Assembly (NCBI GenBank): GCA_015661825.1
Contig: DQVI01000066.1
Coordinates: 1 to 40,744 of the forward strand
Origin: Novosphingobium capsulatum
Lineage (GTDB): Bacteria > Pseudomonadota > Alphaproteobacteria > Sphingomonadales > Sphingomonadaceae
Direction of reading: 5' to 3'
Length of the DNA: 40,744 nt
Position 1 is the first letter of the stretch; each line of letters starts with the position of its first letter. Of this stretch, positions 31,321 to 40,482 are shown in pieces. The position numbers and the translations under genes were made by a program. The notes beneath the pieces were generated by a model. It did no database searches. It was not told where the DNA came from and saw nothing but the letters and a program-made list of their open reading frames with translations.

Positions 31321-34300
31321 ATGATCGCCCGTATCGTAACCTGGGCGGTCGAGAAGCGCTGGCTAGTCCTGCTCCTCACCGTCATCGTCGCCGCCATCGG
31401 CGCCTTTTCCCTCTACCGGCTACCGATCGACGCGGTGCCGGACATCACCAACAATCAGGTCCAGATCAACGTCCGCGCGCCTGCCCTCTCGCCCGAGCTG
31501 GTCGAGAAGCAGGTGTCGTTTCCAATCGAAACCGCGCTCGCCGGCACCCCCGGCCTGGAATATACGCGCTCGTTGAGCCGCAACGGCTTCGCGCAGATCA
31601 CGGCGGTCTTTTCGGACGCGACGGACATCTATTTCGCCCGCCAGCAGGTGGGCGAGCGTCTGCGGGGCGTGCAAGAGAATCTGCCCGACGGCGTGAACCC
31701 TGAAATGGGTCCGATCGCGACAGGCCTGGGCGAGGTGTACATGTACACCGTTCGTCTCGATCATCGCGAGGACGACAAGCACAAGCCCGGTGAACCGGGC
31801 CAACAGCCCGATGGCAGCTACATCACGCCAGAGGGCGAGCGACTGACGACCGAAGAGGACAAGGCGACCTACCTGCGCACCGCGCAGGACTGGATCGTGA
31901 CGCCGCTTCTGAAGACCACACCGGGCCTCGCCGGTGTCGACTCGATTGGCGGTTACGCCAAGCAGTTCCTCGTCGTGCCCGACGTGCAGAAGCTGGCCTC
32001 GCTCGGCATCACGCTGACGGACCTGGGAAATGCGCTGGAGCGCAATAACACCAGCGTCGGCGGTGGCTTCGTCAATCGCAATGGCGAAGGTCTGGCTGTT
32101 CGCTCGGATGCGCTCGTTCGCAATGCCAGCGAGTTGGCCAGGACCGTGATCGCGACACGTAACGGCGTGCCGATCACGGTCGAACAAGTTGCGACTGTGA
32201 AGACGGGTCAGGCGATCCGCATGGGTTCGGCATCGGAGAACGGTACCGAAGTCGTCGTCGGCACGGCGATCATGCGGATCGGCGAGAACAGCCGCATCGT
32301 GTCGACCGCGGTCGCTGAGAAACTGAAGACGATCAACGCTTCGCTGCCTCCTGACGTCGTAATTCAGCCGGTGCTGAACCGCACCGAGCTGGTCAATTCG
32401 ACGATCAAGACGGTCGCGAAAAACCTGTCCGAAGGCGCGGTGCTGGTCATCGTCGTGCTCTTCCTGCTGCTCGGCAACTTCCGTGCGGCCCTGATCGCGG
32501 CGTTGGTCATCCCGATCACCATGATGCTGACAGGCTTTGGTATGCTGCGCGCTGGGGTCTCGGCCAATCTGATGAGCCTTGGGGCTTTGGACTTCGGTCT
32601 GATCGTCGACGGCGCCGTCATCATCGTTGAAAACGCGCTGAGGCGGCTTGCCGAACAACAGCATCATGAAGGTCGCTTGCTGACCGTCAAGGAACGGCTT
32701 GCGACCGTGGCAGCCGCCGCTCGCGAGATGATCCGCCCCTCGGTTTACGGGCAGGCAATCATCATCCTCGTCTACGTACCGCTGCTCACGCTGACCGGCG
32801 TGGAGGGTAAAACGTTCGGACCGATGGCGCTGACCGTCATCATCGCGCTCGCCTTCGCCTTCATCCTCTCTCTCACCTTCGTGCCGGCGATGATTGCGAT
32901 CTGGCTGTCGAAGAAGGTCGAGGAGAAGGACGGCCGCATCATCACGTGGCTGAAGAAGCGCTACGAACCCGGTCTCGACCGGGCCATGAAGCGCCCGACG
33001 CTGACGATCGGGGCGGGTGTCGCGAGCCTTGTGGTGGCGGCGCTTGCCTTCACCACGCTCGGCTCGGTGTTCCTGCCGCAGCTCGATGAAGGCAATCTGC
33101 TCATCCAGTCGCTCCGCATCCCGGCAACGTCGGTCCAGCAGAGTCAGGCGATGCAGGTGCCGATCGAGCAGATGATGTCGAAGCAGCCGGAGGTGGCGTT
33201 CGTCTATTCCAAGACGGGCACCGCCGAGCTGGCGGCCGACCCGATGCCGCCGAACGCGACCGACATGTTCGTCATCCTGAAGCCGCGGAAGGACTGGCCG
33301 AACCCCGACCTTCCCAAGGAGGAGCTGGTAAGTCGGATAGAGGGTAATCTCGCGAAGTTCCCGGGCAATGCCTATGAGATCACCCAGCCCATCCAGATGC
33401 GCTTCAACGAGCTGATCGCCGGCGTTCGCGGCGACATCGCGGTGAAGGTGTTCGGCGATGACTTCACACAAATGAACCGGACGGCCGAGCAGGTTGCTGC
33501 GGTGCTGCGCAAGACGCAGGGCGCAGCGGACGTGAAGGTCGAGCAAACGACGGGCCTGCCCATGCTCGACATTCGCGTCAATCGCGACGCAATGGCACGT
33601 TTGGGGGTCACTGCCCAAGATGTGCAGGACATTGTCACCGCGACAATCGGCGGGCGCACCTCGGGCCAGATCTTCGAGGGCGATCGGCGCTTTCCGGTCG
33701 TGATACGGCTCTCTGAAGCGCAACGGGCGGACATCGGCCTTCTCGAACAGGTGCAGGTGCCGTTGGCGGGGGGTGGCTATGTGCCGCTTTCCAGCGTCGC
33801 CGACATCAAGGTCATCGATGGCCCCAACCAGATCAGCCGCGAGAACGGGAAGCGGCGTGTGGTGGTGCAAGCCAACGTGCGTGGCCGCGACGTTGGATCG
33901 GTGGTTGCGGATGCGCAGGCAACGATCGCCAGCCAGGTTCGGCTGCCTGCCGGCACCTATCTCGAATGGGGCGGCCAATTTGAAAACCTGCAATCGGCGA
34001 GCGAACGGCTTAAGCTAGTCATTCCGGCCTGCTTCATCCTGATCCTGTTCCTGCTCTATGGCGCATTGGAATCGGTCCGCGATGCCGCGATCGTCTTCAC
34101 CGGCGTGCCCTTCGCGCTGGTGGGCGGCGTCCTGCTGCTCTTCTTGCGAGGCATGGACTTTTCAATCTCGGCAGCGGTGGGCTTCATCGCCTTGTCGGGT
34201 ATCGCGGTCCTCAACGGCCTCGTGATGGTCAGCTCGATCCAGGATTTGATCCGGTCGGGGTTATCGCGCGAAGAGGCGGCCCATGTCGGCGCAATGCAGC

Positions 34301-34566
34301 GCCTGCGGCCCGTCGTCATGACCGCGCTCGTCGCAAGCCTCGGCTTCGTGCCGATGGCGCTTGGCGAGGGCGCGGGTGCGGAGGTACAGAAGCCCTTGGC
34401 GACCGTCGTCATCGGCGGCCTGGTCTCGGCGACGCTGCTGACGCTGTTCGTGCTGCCGACGCTTTATGCCCGGTTCGGGCAGAAAATGATCAAGAAGCTC
34501 GATCACGACAATGAGAAGCATGAAGGGGATGACCACGGTCAGACCTTCGTGAGCAACTTGGCCTAA
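31321..34566 (+). CDS. czcA: CzcA-like heavy-metal RND efflux pump
   Basis: A 1081-residue inner membrane pump of the HME-RND family that drives divalent metals to the exterior using the proton gradient. It has the full RND layout of 12 membrane helices and two large periplasmic loops. The family motif DFGLIVDGAVIIVEN (424-438) in helix 4 carries the proton-relay acids of the Zn/Co/Cd class (HME1-like), not the Cu/Ag class. An extra acidic/basic segment (about 143-187, EDDKHKPGEPGQQPDG) sits in the first periplasmic loop. The ATG follows the czcB stop by three bases. A strong terminator hairpin comes 5 bp after the stop. Confidence 0.94.
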   Translation: MIARIVTWAVEKRWLVLLLTVIVAAIGAFSLYRLPIDAVPDITNNQVQINVRAPALSPELVEKQVSFPIETALAGTPGLEYTRSLSRNGFAQITAVFSDATDIYFARQQVGERLRGVQENLPDGVNPEMGPIATGLGEVYMYTVRLDHREDDKHKPGEPGQQPDGSYITPEGERLTTEEDKATYLRTAQDWIVTPLLKTTPGLAGVDSIGGYAKQFLVVPDVQKLASLGITLTDLGNALERNNTSVGGGFVNRNGEGLAVRSDALVRNASELARTVIATRNGVPITVEQVATVKTGQAIRMGSASENGTEVVVGTAIMRIGENSRIVSTAVAEKLKTINASLPPDVVIQPVLNRTELVNSTIKTVAKNLSEGAVLVIVVLFLLLGNFRAALIAALVIPITMMLTGFGMLRAGVSANLMSLGALDFGLIVDGAVIIVENALRRLAEQQHHEGRLLTVKERLATVAAAAREMIRPSVYGQAIIILVYVPLLTLTGVEGKTFGPMALTVIIALAFAFILSLTFVPAMIAIWLSKKVEEKDGRIITWLKKRYEPGLDRAMKRPTLTIGAGVASLVVAALAFTTLGSVFLPQLDEGNLLIQSLRIPATSVQQSQAMQVPIEQMMSKQPEVAFVYSKTGTAELAADPMPPNATDMFVILKPRKDWPNPDLPKEELVSRIEGNLAKFPGNAYEITQPIQMRFNELIAGVRGDIAVKVFGDDFTQMNRTAEQVAAVLRKTQGAADVKVEQTTGLPMLDIRVNRDAMARLGVTAQDVQDIVTATIGGRTSGQIFEGDRRFPVVIRLSEAQRADIGLLEQVQVPLAGGGYVPLSSVADIKVIDGPNQISRENGKRRVVVQANVRGRDVGSVVADAQATIASQVRLPAGTYLEWGGQFENLQSASERLKLVIPACFILILFLLYGALESVRDAAIVFTGVPFALVGGVLLLFLRGMDFSISAAVGFIALSGIAVLNGLVMVSSIQDLIRSGLSREEAAHVGAMQRLRPVVMTALVASLGFVPMALGEGAGAEVQKPLATVVIGGLVSATLLTLFVLPTLYARFGQKMIKKLDHDNEKHEGDDHGQTFVSNLA

Positions 34567-34571
34567 TGGAT

Positions 34572-34600
34572 GAGCGGGGCGATCCGCGATCGCCCCGCTC
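34572..34600 (+). terminator. Terminator hairpin after czcA
   Basis: GAGCGGGGCGAT (34572-34583) and ATCGCCCCGCTC (34589-34600) form a perfect 12-bp stem with loop CCGCG, 5 bp after the czcA stop. The tail ATCTCT is only moderately T-rich. It likely ends or reduces transcription of czcICBA. It also argues against starting the next gene at 34566, because that frame would run through this stem. Confidence 0.75.
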
Positions 34601-34619
34601 ATCTCTGGGAGATGGGGAT

Positions 34620-35108
34620 ATGCCTCGCACCATAACCAGCTCGATGCTTCACGGCGGGCCACTGCGCATCTGGTCGGCACTCACCGATCCGGATCATCGC
34701 CGGGCGTGGAGTCCGCTCGTATTTCTCGATGATCCGTCCCGGCTCGGCGACACAGAATGCACCTTTGCGATCCAGGGCATCACCCGGCCAATTCGGACGC
34801 CAGCACGGATTGATCGATTCGATAAACCGCACGCCTTCGCTTGGTCCTGCGGCATCCCCTATCTGTTCACGCTCGAAGAGCGGTACGAGCTGGCGGGGGA
34901 CGATGGCGGCACCAGGCTAACGCATAGCTGCACGCTGCGCGGGGCGCTCTCCCTGCCGTTCGCGGCGATGATGTTGCGCCGCCTGCGATCCCTGATGGTC
35001 GAATCTGACGATCGCCTCGCAACCTATCTCCGCTGGCGGGTAGGTCAGCCTGCCCGGGCTATCAATCGTCAGCGCGTCCCCTTCCGCTGCAGGAGGAAGG
35101 CGCGATGA
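34620..35108 (+). CDS. SRPBCC (START-like) domain protein
   Basis: A 162-residue protein of the SRPBCC superfamily, which binds small hydrophobic ligands or acts as a hydratase/cyclase. It opens with the polyketide-cyclase-like MPRTITSSMLHGGPLRIWSALTDPDHRRAWSP, then GDTECTFAIQG, and closes on a long C-terminal helix (about 115-145) that would cover the cavity. No ligand is known. The ATG at 34620 has a GGAGATGGGGAT ribosome site just after the terminator. It overlaps the next gene by 4 bases and so heads the second gene string of the island. The last 15 residues are Arg-rich and probably disordered. Confidence 0.65.
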   Translation: MPRTITSSMLHGGPLRIWSALTDPDHRRAWSPLVFLDDPSRLGDTECTFAIQGITRPIRTPARIDRFDKPHAFAWSCGIPYLFTLEERYELAGDDGGTRLTHSCTLRGALSLPFAAMMLRRLRSLMVESDDRLATYLRWRVGQPARAINRQRVPFRCRRKAR

Positions 35109-35482
35109 TGATGCACTGTAAGCGGGTGCTGCCCGCCGTCATCCTCGTTGTCGGGCTCGCGGCGTGCTCGGAAAGAAAGCCGCCAGCCCCGCCAACGGAG
35201 CAGCAGATCCATTCGTCCGACAGCGCCGTGGCGACCGGGGAAATGGGGCGGCATAGATATCGCTGTTCCGACGGGGAACCGCTGTTCGTCGATTACAAGG
35301 ACAACGGCCTGCAGATCGATTTGCGGCGCTCCAACGGGGGACCGCCGATGATGCTGACCGCGCCAGCGCAGGGCCTGCAATATGTCGGCGAAACAGCCAC
35401 CGCGACCTTCAAGGGGTCGCAGCTCACCATCGTGGAAGGCGATGGCCGTACCCGGATCTGCGAGCAGGAAGGCACGCGATGA
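35105..35482 (+). CDS. MliC-like lipoprotein, first copy
   Basis: A 125-residue lipoprotein: signal with lipobox GLAAC (C21), then a small beta-barrel like MliC/PliC, the membrane-bound lysozyme inhibitors. The family marks are HRYRCSDGEPLFVDYKDNG with C54, then AQGLQYVGETATATFKG and a terminal C119 in RTRICEQ, likely paired to C54. It begins with three ATG codons overlapping the previous stop (ATGA) and overlaps the next gene the same way. In a metal operon it may protect the cell wall or bind metal at the envelope; that role is not established. Confidence 0.65.
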   Translation: MMMHCKRVLPAVILVVGLAACSERKPPAPPTEQQIHSSDSAVATGEMGRHRYRCSDGEPLFVDYKDNGLQIDLRRSNGGPPMMLTAPAQGLQYVGETATATFKGSQLTIVEGDGRTRICEQEGTR

Positions 35483-35943
35483 ACTGCCCTGCCTTCGAAC
35501 GCCACAGGGCGCTTCGTCGGAAGAGACCGATGTCTGACACGTCGATTTCAAATGTGACAACCTTGTGCGGCCTGAATCGGGCCGGTCTGGCGATCGCGCG
35601 CCTCGGCGTCGTTCTCGTCTCCGGGGCGGTTATAGGGGCGTGTAATCCAGCGCCGACCCAGCCTACCGAGCCGGCGCATGAAAAGCATCTGACGTCGAAA
35701 CTAATCGCGCAGCGCATCATGTACTGCGACGACGGCACACGCGCCGATGTCGACTTCATCGATGACGGCTTGAAAATGGCCGTCACCTGGCTGCCGAAGG
35801 GCAGGACCGAGATCCTGCGCGCGCAGCGAACCGGTGACGAGTTTCGCGGCGACCATTCGCGGGCTGTCGTGGCGGGCGGATCGATCGCGTTCACGCGACG
35901 CGGGAAGATCCGCGTCTGCCACCGAACCCCGGAGGAGTCCTAG
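35479..35943 (+). CDS. MliC-like lipoprotein, second copy
   Basis: A 154-residue lipoprotein with the same layout as its neighbour: lipobox VIGAC (C55), then a short barrel with IMYCDDGTRADVDFIDDG (C83), TGDEFRGDHSRAVVAGG and a final C147 in IRVCHRTPEE. The two are diverged paralogues, perhaps from an old tandem duplication. The ATG at 35479 overlaps the previous stop (ATGA) but leaves a long lead before the lipobox. An ATG at 35530 (MSDTS) would give a more normal signal length. Function unknown beyond the fold. Confidence 0.6.
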   Translation: MNCPAFERHRALRRKRPMSDTSISNVTTLCGLNRAGLAIARLGVVLVSGAVIGACNPAPTQPTEPAHEKHLTSKLIAQRIMYCDDGTRADVDFIDDGLKMAVTWLPKGRTEILRAQRTGDEFRGDHSRAVVAGGSIAFTRRGKIRVCHRTPEES

Positions 35944-35946
35944 GAA

Positions 35947-36633
35947 ATGCAGGCACTGCTCTATACGCTTGCGCCTGTGCTGGCGGTCGTGCTCGGCGCG
36001 ATTGTCGCGAGCCGCACCAAGTTGAAACCTGGCCTCGTGGCGGGCCTACAGCATCTCGCTGCCGGCGTCGTGTTCGCGGCGGCAGCGACCGAAATCCTGC
36101 CGCAGGTCAAGCATGAGGCATCGCCCAGCGCGACGTTGATCGGCGGGGCGGCGGGCGTCGCGACCATGCTGGGGCTCAAGGCTCTTGAGGCCCGCTTCAA
36201 GGGGCCGATGGCGCTACTCGCCGCGATCGGCATCGACATTCTGGTCGACGGCCTGGTGCTCGGCCTCGCTTTCGTGGCGGGCGAGAAGGCAGGTCTCCTG
36301 CTGACGATCGCGCTCACTCTGGAAGTGTTATTTCTGGGACTGACGCTGACCGACGAGCTGGCGGAAACCTATCGCTCGCGCTTGCGCATCATCGTGATCG
36401 TCTCGGCATTGGCCCTGCTGCTGCCGATCGGCGCGCTCGCTGCCGTGCCGGTCGCCGCGCTGTCGCCGGTGATGATCGCCGGCTTCCTCAGCTTCGGGCT
36501 GATGGCGCTGCTCTACCTCGTCACGGAGGAGTTGCTGGTCGAGGCGCACGAGAAACCCGACACCCCGCTCATCAGCTCGATGTTTTTCGTCGGCTTCCTG
36601 GCCCTGCTGACACTTGAGGAGATGATGGGATGA
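35947..36633 (+). CDS. ZIP-family divalent metal transporter
   Basis: A 228-residue membrane protein with about seven to eight helices, ZIP family. Typical pieces are GLQHLAAGVVFAAAATEILPQVKHE (helix 2, H and E as metal ligands), AAIGIDILVDGLVLGLAF (helix 4, where HN is replaced by D), and LTLEVLFLGLTLTDELAE (helix 5 acidic pair). ZIP proteins usually import Zn, Fe or Mn. In an efflux operon it may balance uptake, or work as an exporter. It starts 3 bp after the preceding gene and overlaps the CDF gene by ATGA. The odd ligands make the metal hard to name. Confidence 0.75.
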   Translation: MQALLYTLAPVLAVVLGAIVASRTKLKPGLVAGLQHLAAGVVFAAAATEILPQVKHEASPSATLIGGAAGVATMLGLKALEARFKGPMALLAAIGIDILVDGLVLGLAFVAGEKAGLLLTIALTLEVLFLGLTLTDELAETYRSRLRIIVIVSALALLLPIGALAAVPVAALSPVMIAGFLSFGLMALLYLVTEELLVEAHEKPDTPLISSMFFVGFLALLTLEEMMG

Positions 36634-37238
36634 TCCCGGGCAACGACAACAATGGCGGGCAGGAGCGCCGCACACTGTGGATCGTCCTGCTGCTGAACGC
36701 GGCGATCGCTGCGGGCTTCTTCGTTTCCGGCTTCTTCGCGGACTCGAGCGCGCTGATCGCCAACGGCGTCGACAACCTGTCCGATACGGCTGTGTATGCG
36801 CTGAGCCTTGTGGCGCTCACCCGGGGCCAGACATGGAAGACACGCGCCGCGGTCGCTTCGGGCGTCATGCTGCTGATCTTCGCGGGCGGCATCTTGATCG
36901 ATGTCGGACGGCGCTACGTGCAGGGCAGCGAGCCCATCGGACCTACCATGATGGTCATGTCCGCGATCGCCGGCGTCGTGAATTACCTCTGCCTGCGGCT
37001 GCTCCAGCGCCTCAAGGATCCGGACGTCAATCTCCGGGCCGCAACCACCTTCAGCTTCAACGACTTCATTTCCAACGGCGGCATCCTGATCGCCGGCGTG
37101 CTGGTGCTGTGGTTGGGTACCAATTGGCCGGACCTGCTGGTCGGCTTCGCCACCGCCATCATCGCCATCAAGGGCGGTGTCGAAATCCTGCGCGACGCGC
37201 GCGCCGAAACCAAGAAAAGCGAAAGGAGGTCGTCATGA
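36630..37238 (+). CDS. Cation diffusion facilitator transporter, second copy
   Basis: A 202-residue membrane protein of the CDF family, with about six helices and no cytoplasmic tail domain. Helix 2 has ALIANGVDNLSDTAVYALS, and helix 5 has FSFNDFISNGGILIAG; the paired Asp/Asn sites replace the usual His/Asp set. It exports divalent cations from the cytoplasm. It is related to the CDF at 25838 in length and layout but clearly not a recent copy. Start and stop overlap neighbours by ATGA on both sides, so it is part of the same translated string as the P-type ATPase. Confidence 0.82.
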   Translation: MIPGNDNNGGQERRTLWIVLLLNAAIAAGFFVSGFFADSSALIANGVDNLSDTAVYALSLVALTRGQTWKTRAAVASGVMLLIFAGGILIDVGRRYVQGSEPIGPTMMVMSAIAGVVNYLCLRLLQRLKDPDVNLRAATTFSFNDFISNGGILIAGVLVLWLGTNWPDLLVGFATAIIAIKGGVEILRDARAETKKSERRSS

Positions 37239-39736
37239 ACGACAAGCTCGAACTCGACATTCCAGTGTTGTTGCCGGACCTTCCTGACGCGGCCGATGCC
37301 TGCCTGGACCGTCTCGTATCAACCCTGTCAAAGCGCGAAGGTGTCGAGCGGGCGCATGTGATCTGTCTCGACGGCAACACGCCAGCGGCGCTGTGCATCC
37401 ATTTCGATGCCGCCAAGCTGCCGCTGCCACGGTTGCGCGAAATGGTGCGCGCCGCAGGTGCCGAAATCACCGAGCGCTACGGCCATGCGATCTGGCAGGT
37501 GACGGGGATCAACCACGAACGTCGGGCGCGCACGGTCAGCGATGCGCTGTGCGCCTTGCCCGGCGTGGTCCAGGCAAGCGCCAGCACCAGCGGGTCTGTC
37601 CGGGTCGAATATGATCGCCGCGAAACCACCGAAGAGGAGGTGCGCGCTGCGCTTCGCAAGCTGAAGGTGAGGGTGGGCAAGCGGGTCGCTGCCGATGAAC
37701 ATGCCGGCCACGACCACGGCCCCGGGGGCCACGGCGCGGGCGAAGAGAAGCACGGCCCCGGCGATGGCCACGACCATAGCCACGCCGAATTTCTCGGCCC
37801 CAATACCGAGCTGATCTTCGCGCTCGCCTGTGGCGCGCTGCTGGGGATCGGCTACGCGATCGAGAGGCTGGTCGCTGGCGCGCCCGAATGGCTGCCGACC
37901 GCCTGCTATATCGCAGCCTATTTCTTCGGCGGATTCTTCACGCTGCGCGAGGCGATCGACAACCTCCGGATGAAGAAGTTCGAGATCGACACGCTGATGT
38001 TGGTCGCTGCGGCCGGCGCCGCTGCGCTGGGCGCATGGGCCGAAGGTGCGCTGCTGCTGTTCCTGTTCAGCCTCGGCCATGCGCTTGAGCATTATGCAAT
38101 GGGCCGCGCCAAGAAGGCGATCGAGGCGCTGGCGAAGCTCGCGCCCGAAACCGCGACCGTGCGACGCGGCGGGCAGACCAGCGAAATCCCGGTCGAGCAG
38201 ATGGTCGTCGGGGACATTGCCATCGTCCGCCCGAACGAGCGCCTGCCTGCCGACGGCTTCGTCATCAAGGGCACCAGCGCGATCAACCAGGCCCCGGTCA
38301 CGGGTGAAAGCATCCCGGTCGACAAGGTGCCGGTCGCAGATGCCGCAGCGGCACGCGCCAAGCCCGATGCAGTCGACGCGGAAAGCCGGGTTTTTGCTGG
38401 TACGATCAACGGCGGCGGCGCGATCGAGATCGAGGTGACACGCCGTTCCAATGAAAGCGCGCTTGCCAAGGTCGTGAAGATGGTGAGCGAAGCGGAGACG
38501 CAGAAGTCGCCGACGCAGCGCTTCACCGACCGGTTCGAACGGATCTTCGTGCCCGCCGTCCTGGTCCTGTCAGTGCTCCTGCTGTTCGCATGGGTGGTCG
38601 TCGACGAGCCGTTCCGCGACAGCTTCTATCGCGCGATGGCGGTGCTGGTGGCGGCAAGCCCGTGCGCGCTCGCGATCGCAACGCCGAGCGCGGTCCTGTC
38701 GGGCGTTGCCCGTGCAGCGCGGGGCGGCGTGCTCGTGAAGGGCGGTGCACCGCTCGAAAACCTCGGGTCGCTCAAAGCGATCGCTTTCGACAAGACGGGC
38801 ACGCTGACCGAAGGTCGTCCGCGCATCACTGATGTCGTGCCCGTCGATGGCGCCGATGAAGGCGAGTTGCTGGCGCTGGCTGTCGCCGTCGAAGCGTTGA
38901 GCGACCATCCCCTGGCCCAAGCGATCGTCAAGGACGGCCGCGAACGTCTGAACGATCGTGCCGTGCCGACTGCCGGCGACCTCAAGAGCCTGACCGGTCG
39001 GGGCGTCACCGCGAGCGTGGATGGCGAGACGGTGTGGATCGGCAAGGCCGAGATGTTCGGAAGTGAGGGCATTCCGGCGCTGGGGCAGGGCGCGCAGGAC
39101 GCAATCGCGAAGCTGCGCGAGAACGGCCGCACGACAATGGTGGTCCGCAAGGGGGACCGCGACCTGGGCGCGATCGGCCTGATGGACACGCCTCGCGAAG
39201 CTGCCAAGACCGCGTTGCGTCGGCTGCACGAGATGGGCGTGTCGCGGATGATAATGATCTCCGGCGATCACCAGAAAGTCGCCGAAGCGATCGCCGACGA
39301 AGTCGGGATCGACGAAGCGTGGGGCGACCTCATGCCCGAAGACAAGGTTGCCGCGATCAAGAAGCTCGCCGGCGAAGACAAGGTCGCGATGGTGGGCGAC
39401 GGCGTGAACGATGCGCCGGCGATGGCAAGCGCCACGGTCGGCATCGCGATGGGCGCGGCGGGGTCGGACGTTGCGCTGGAGACAGCCGACGTGGCGCTGA
39501 TGGCCGACGATCTGGCGCACCTGCCATTCGCAGTCGGTCTTAGCCGCCATACCCGTGGAATCATCCGGCAGAACGTCTTCGTCAGCCTGGGTGTCGTCGC
39601 CTTCCTGGTGCCTGCTACCATCCTCGGCCTCGGCATTGGGCCAGCGGTGGCGGTTCATGAGGGATCGACGCTGCTCGTCGTCATCAATGCGCTCAGGCTG
39701 CTCGCCTACCGCGATCCGGCAGGGAAGGCGGCATGA
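37235..39736 (+). CDS. P1B-4 type heavy-metal ATPase (CzcP/CoaT-like)
   Basis: An 833-residue metal pump. Two HMA-like ferredoxin folds (about 15-90 and 90-145) lack the CxxC metal pair. A His-rich linker (156-183, HAGHDHGPGGHGAGE onwards) probably binds metal instead. The ATPase core has TGES (356-359), the helix-4 motif SPC (475-477), phosphorylation site DKTGT (D519), GDGVND and the late HEGST (about 808). SPC with HEGxT marks subgroup P1B-4 (Co, Zn, Cd, Ni, Fe), the class of CzcP in Cupriavidus. The ATG at 37235 overlaps the CDF stop (ATGA) and has GAAAGGAGG upstream. A longer frame from 36677 is a shadow of the CDF gene. Confidence 0.9.
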   Translation: MNDKLELDIPVLLPDLPDAADACLDRLVSTLSKREGVERAHVICLDGNTPAALCIHFDAAKLPLPRLREMVRAAGAEITERYGHAIWQVTGINHERRARTVSDALCALPGVVQASASTSGSVRVEYDRRETTEEEVRAALRKLKVRVGKRVAADEHAGHDHGPGGHGAGEEKHGPGDGHDHSHAEFLGPNTELIFALACGALLGIGYAIERLVAGAPEWLPTACYIAAYFFGGFFTLREAIDNLRMKKFEIDTLMLVAAAGAAALGAWAEGALLLFLFSLGHALEHYAMGRAKKAIEALAKLAPETATVRRGGQTSEIPVEQMVVGDIAIVRPNERLPADGFVIKGTSAINQAPVTGESIPVDKVPVADAAAARAKPDAVDAESRVFAGTINGGGAIEIEVTRRSNESALAKVVKMVSEAETQKSPTQRFTDRFERIFVPAVLVLSVLLLFAWVVVDEPFRDSFYRAMAVLVAASPCALAIATPSAVLSGVARAARGGVLVKGGAPLENLGSLKAIAFDKTGTLTEGRPRITDVVPVDGADEGELLALAVAVEALSDHPLAQAIVKDGRERLNDRAVPTAGDLKSLTGRGVTASVDGETVWIGKAEMFGSEGIPALGQGAQDAIAKLRENGRTTMVVRKGDRDLGAIGLMDTPREAAKTALRRLHEMGVSRMIMISGDHQKVAEAIADEVGIDEAWGDLMPEDKVAAIKKLAGEDKVAMVGDGVNDAPAMASATVGIAMGAAGSDVALETADVALMADDLAHLPFAVGLSRHTRGIIRQNVFVSLGVVAFLVPATILGLGIGPAVAVHEGSTLLVVINALRLLAYRDPAGKAA

Positions 39737-40482
39737 AGTGGCTGATCGCCTTCGACCTCGACGGCACGCTTGCCGAGAGCAAGCGGCCGTTATCGGAGGA
39801 TATGGCCGCAATCCTCGCCCGATTGCTCGCCATCACGGATGTGGCGGTGATCTCGGGCGGGGACTGGCCGCAGTTCGAAAAGCAGATCGCCTCGCGCCTT
39901 CCTGCCGGCGTCGCGCTCGACCGTCTCTGGTTGATGCCGACCACAGGCACGAAACTCTATCGGTTCATCAATGGCGCTTGGCGCGCGGTCTATGCCGAAC
40001 TGTTCGACGACGCGGAGAAGGCGAAGATCCGCACGGCCTTCGATCAGGCGCTGACCGATGCCGGTCTCGCCGACGAACGTATCTGGGGCGAACGGATCGA
40101 GGACCGGGGCAGCCAGATCACCTTTTCGGGCCTGGGGCAGGCAGCGCCGCTGAAGGAAAAGGAAGCGTGGGATCCTGACCGAAAGAAGAGGACCGCGTTG
40201 CAGGCCACGTTGCGCGCGAAGCTGCCGGAGCTCTCGATCAATCTCGGTGGCACGACATCGATCGACGTGACCAGAGCAGGGATCGACAAGGGCTATGGCC
40301 TGAAGCGCCTGAGTGCCGAGAGCGGTGTCCCGCTCGACGGGATGCTGTTCATTGGGGATGCGATATTCCCCGGTGGGAATGACTATCCCGCTGCTGAAAT
40401 CGGCCTCGACACAGTGAGGGTGCGCGACGTCGCGGAAACCACCGCCGTCGTGACCGCCATCATCGCGTGTCTGCACCGATAG
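39733..40482 (+). CDS. HAD-superfamily (IIB) phosphatase
   Basis: A 249-residue HAD hydrolase. Motif I is AFDLDGTLAE (D8, D10), motif II is VAVISGGDW, an IIB-type cap lies in the middle (about 85-185), and motif IV is GDAIFPGGNDYPA. The layout is close to eukaryotic-type phosphomannomutases and sugar-phosphatases such as trehalose- or mannosyl-phosphatase. It has Asp residues for nucleophile and acid but no obvious metal-resistance role. It overlaps the ATPase stop by ATGA and ends the operon. Substrate cannot be read from the sequence. Confidence 0.78.
   Translation: MKWLIAFDLDGTLAESKRPLSEDMAAILARLLAITDVAVISGGDWPQFEKQIASRLPAGVALDRLWLMPTTGTKLYRFINGAWRAVYAELFDDAEKAKIRTAFDQALTDAGLADERIWGERIEDRGSQITFSGLGQAAPLKEKEAWDPDRKKRTALQATLRAKLPELSINLGGTTSIDVTRAGIDKGYGLKRLSAESGVPLDGMLFIGDAIFPGGNDYPAAEIGLDTVRVRDVAETTAVVTAIIACLHR

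Noticed and set aside
31420..33993. An 857-codon open frame on the minus strand, opposite czcA
   Set aside because: It mirrors the czcA reading frame in GC-rich DNA, its protein is Arg/His/Gln-rich low complexity, and it has no recognisable domain or ribosome site.
36677..37234. N-terminal extension of the P-type ATPase
   Set aside because: It runs through the CDF gene in another frame; the ATG at 37235 with GAAAGGAGG and ATGA overlap is far better.
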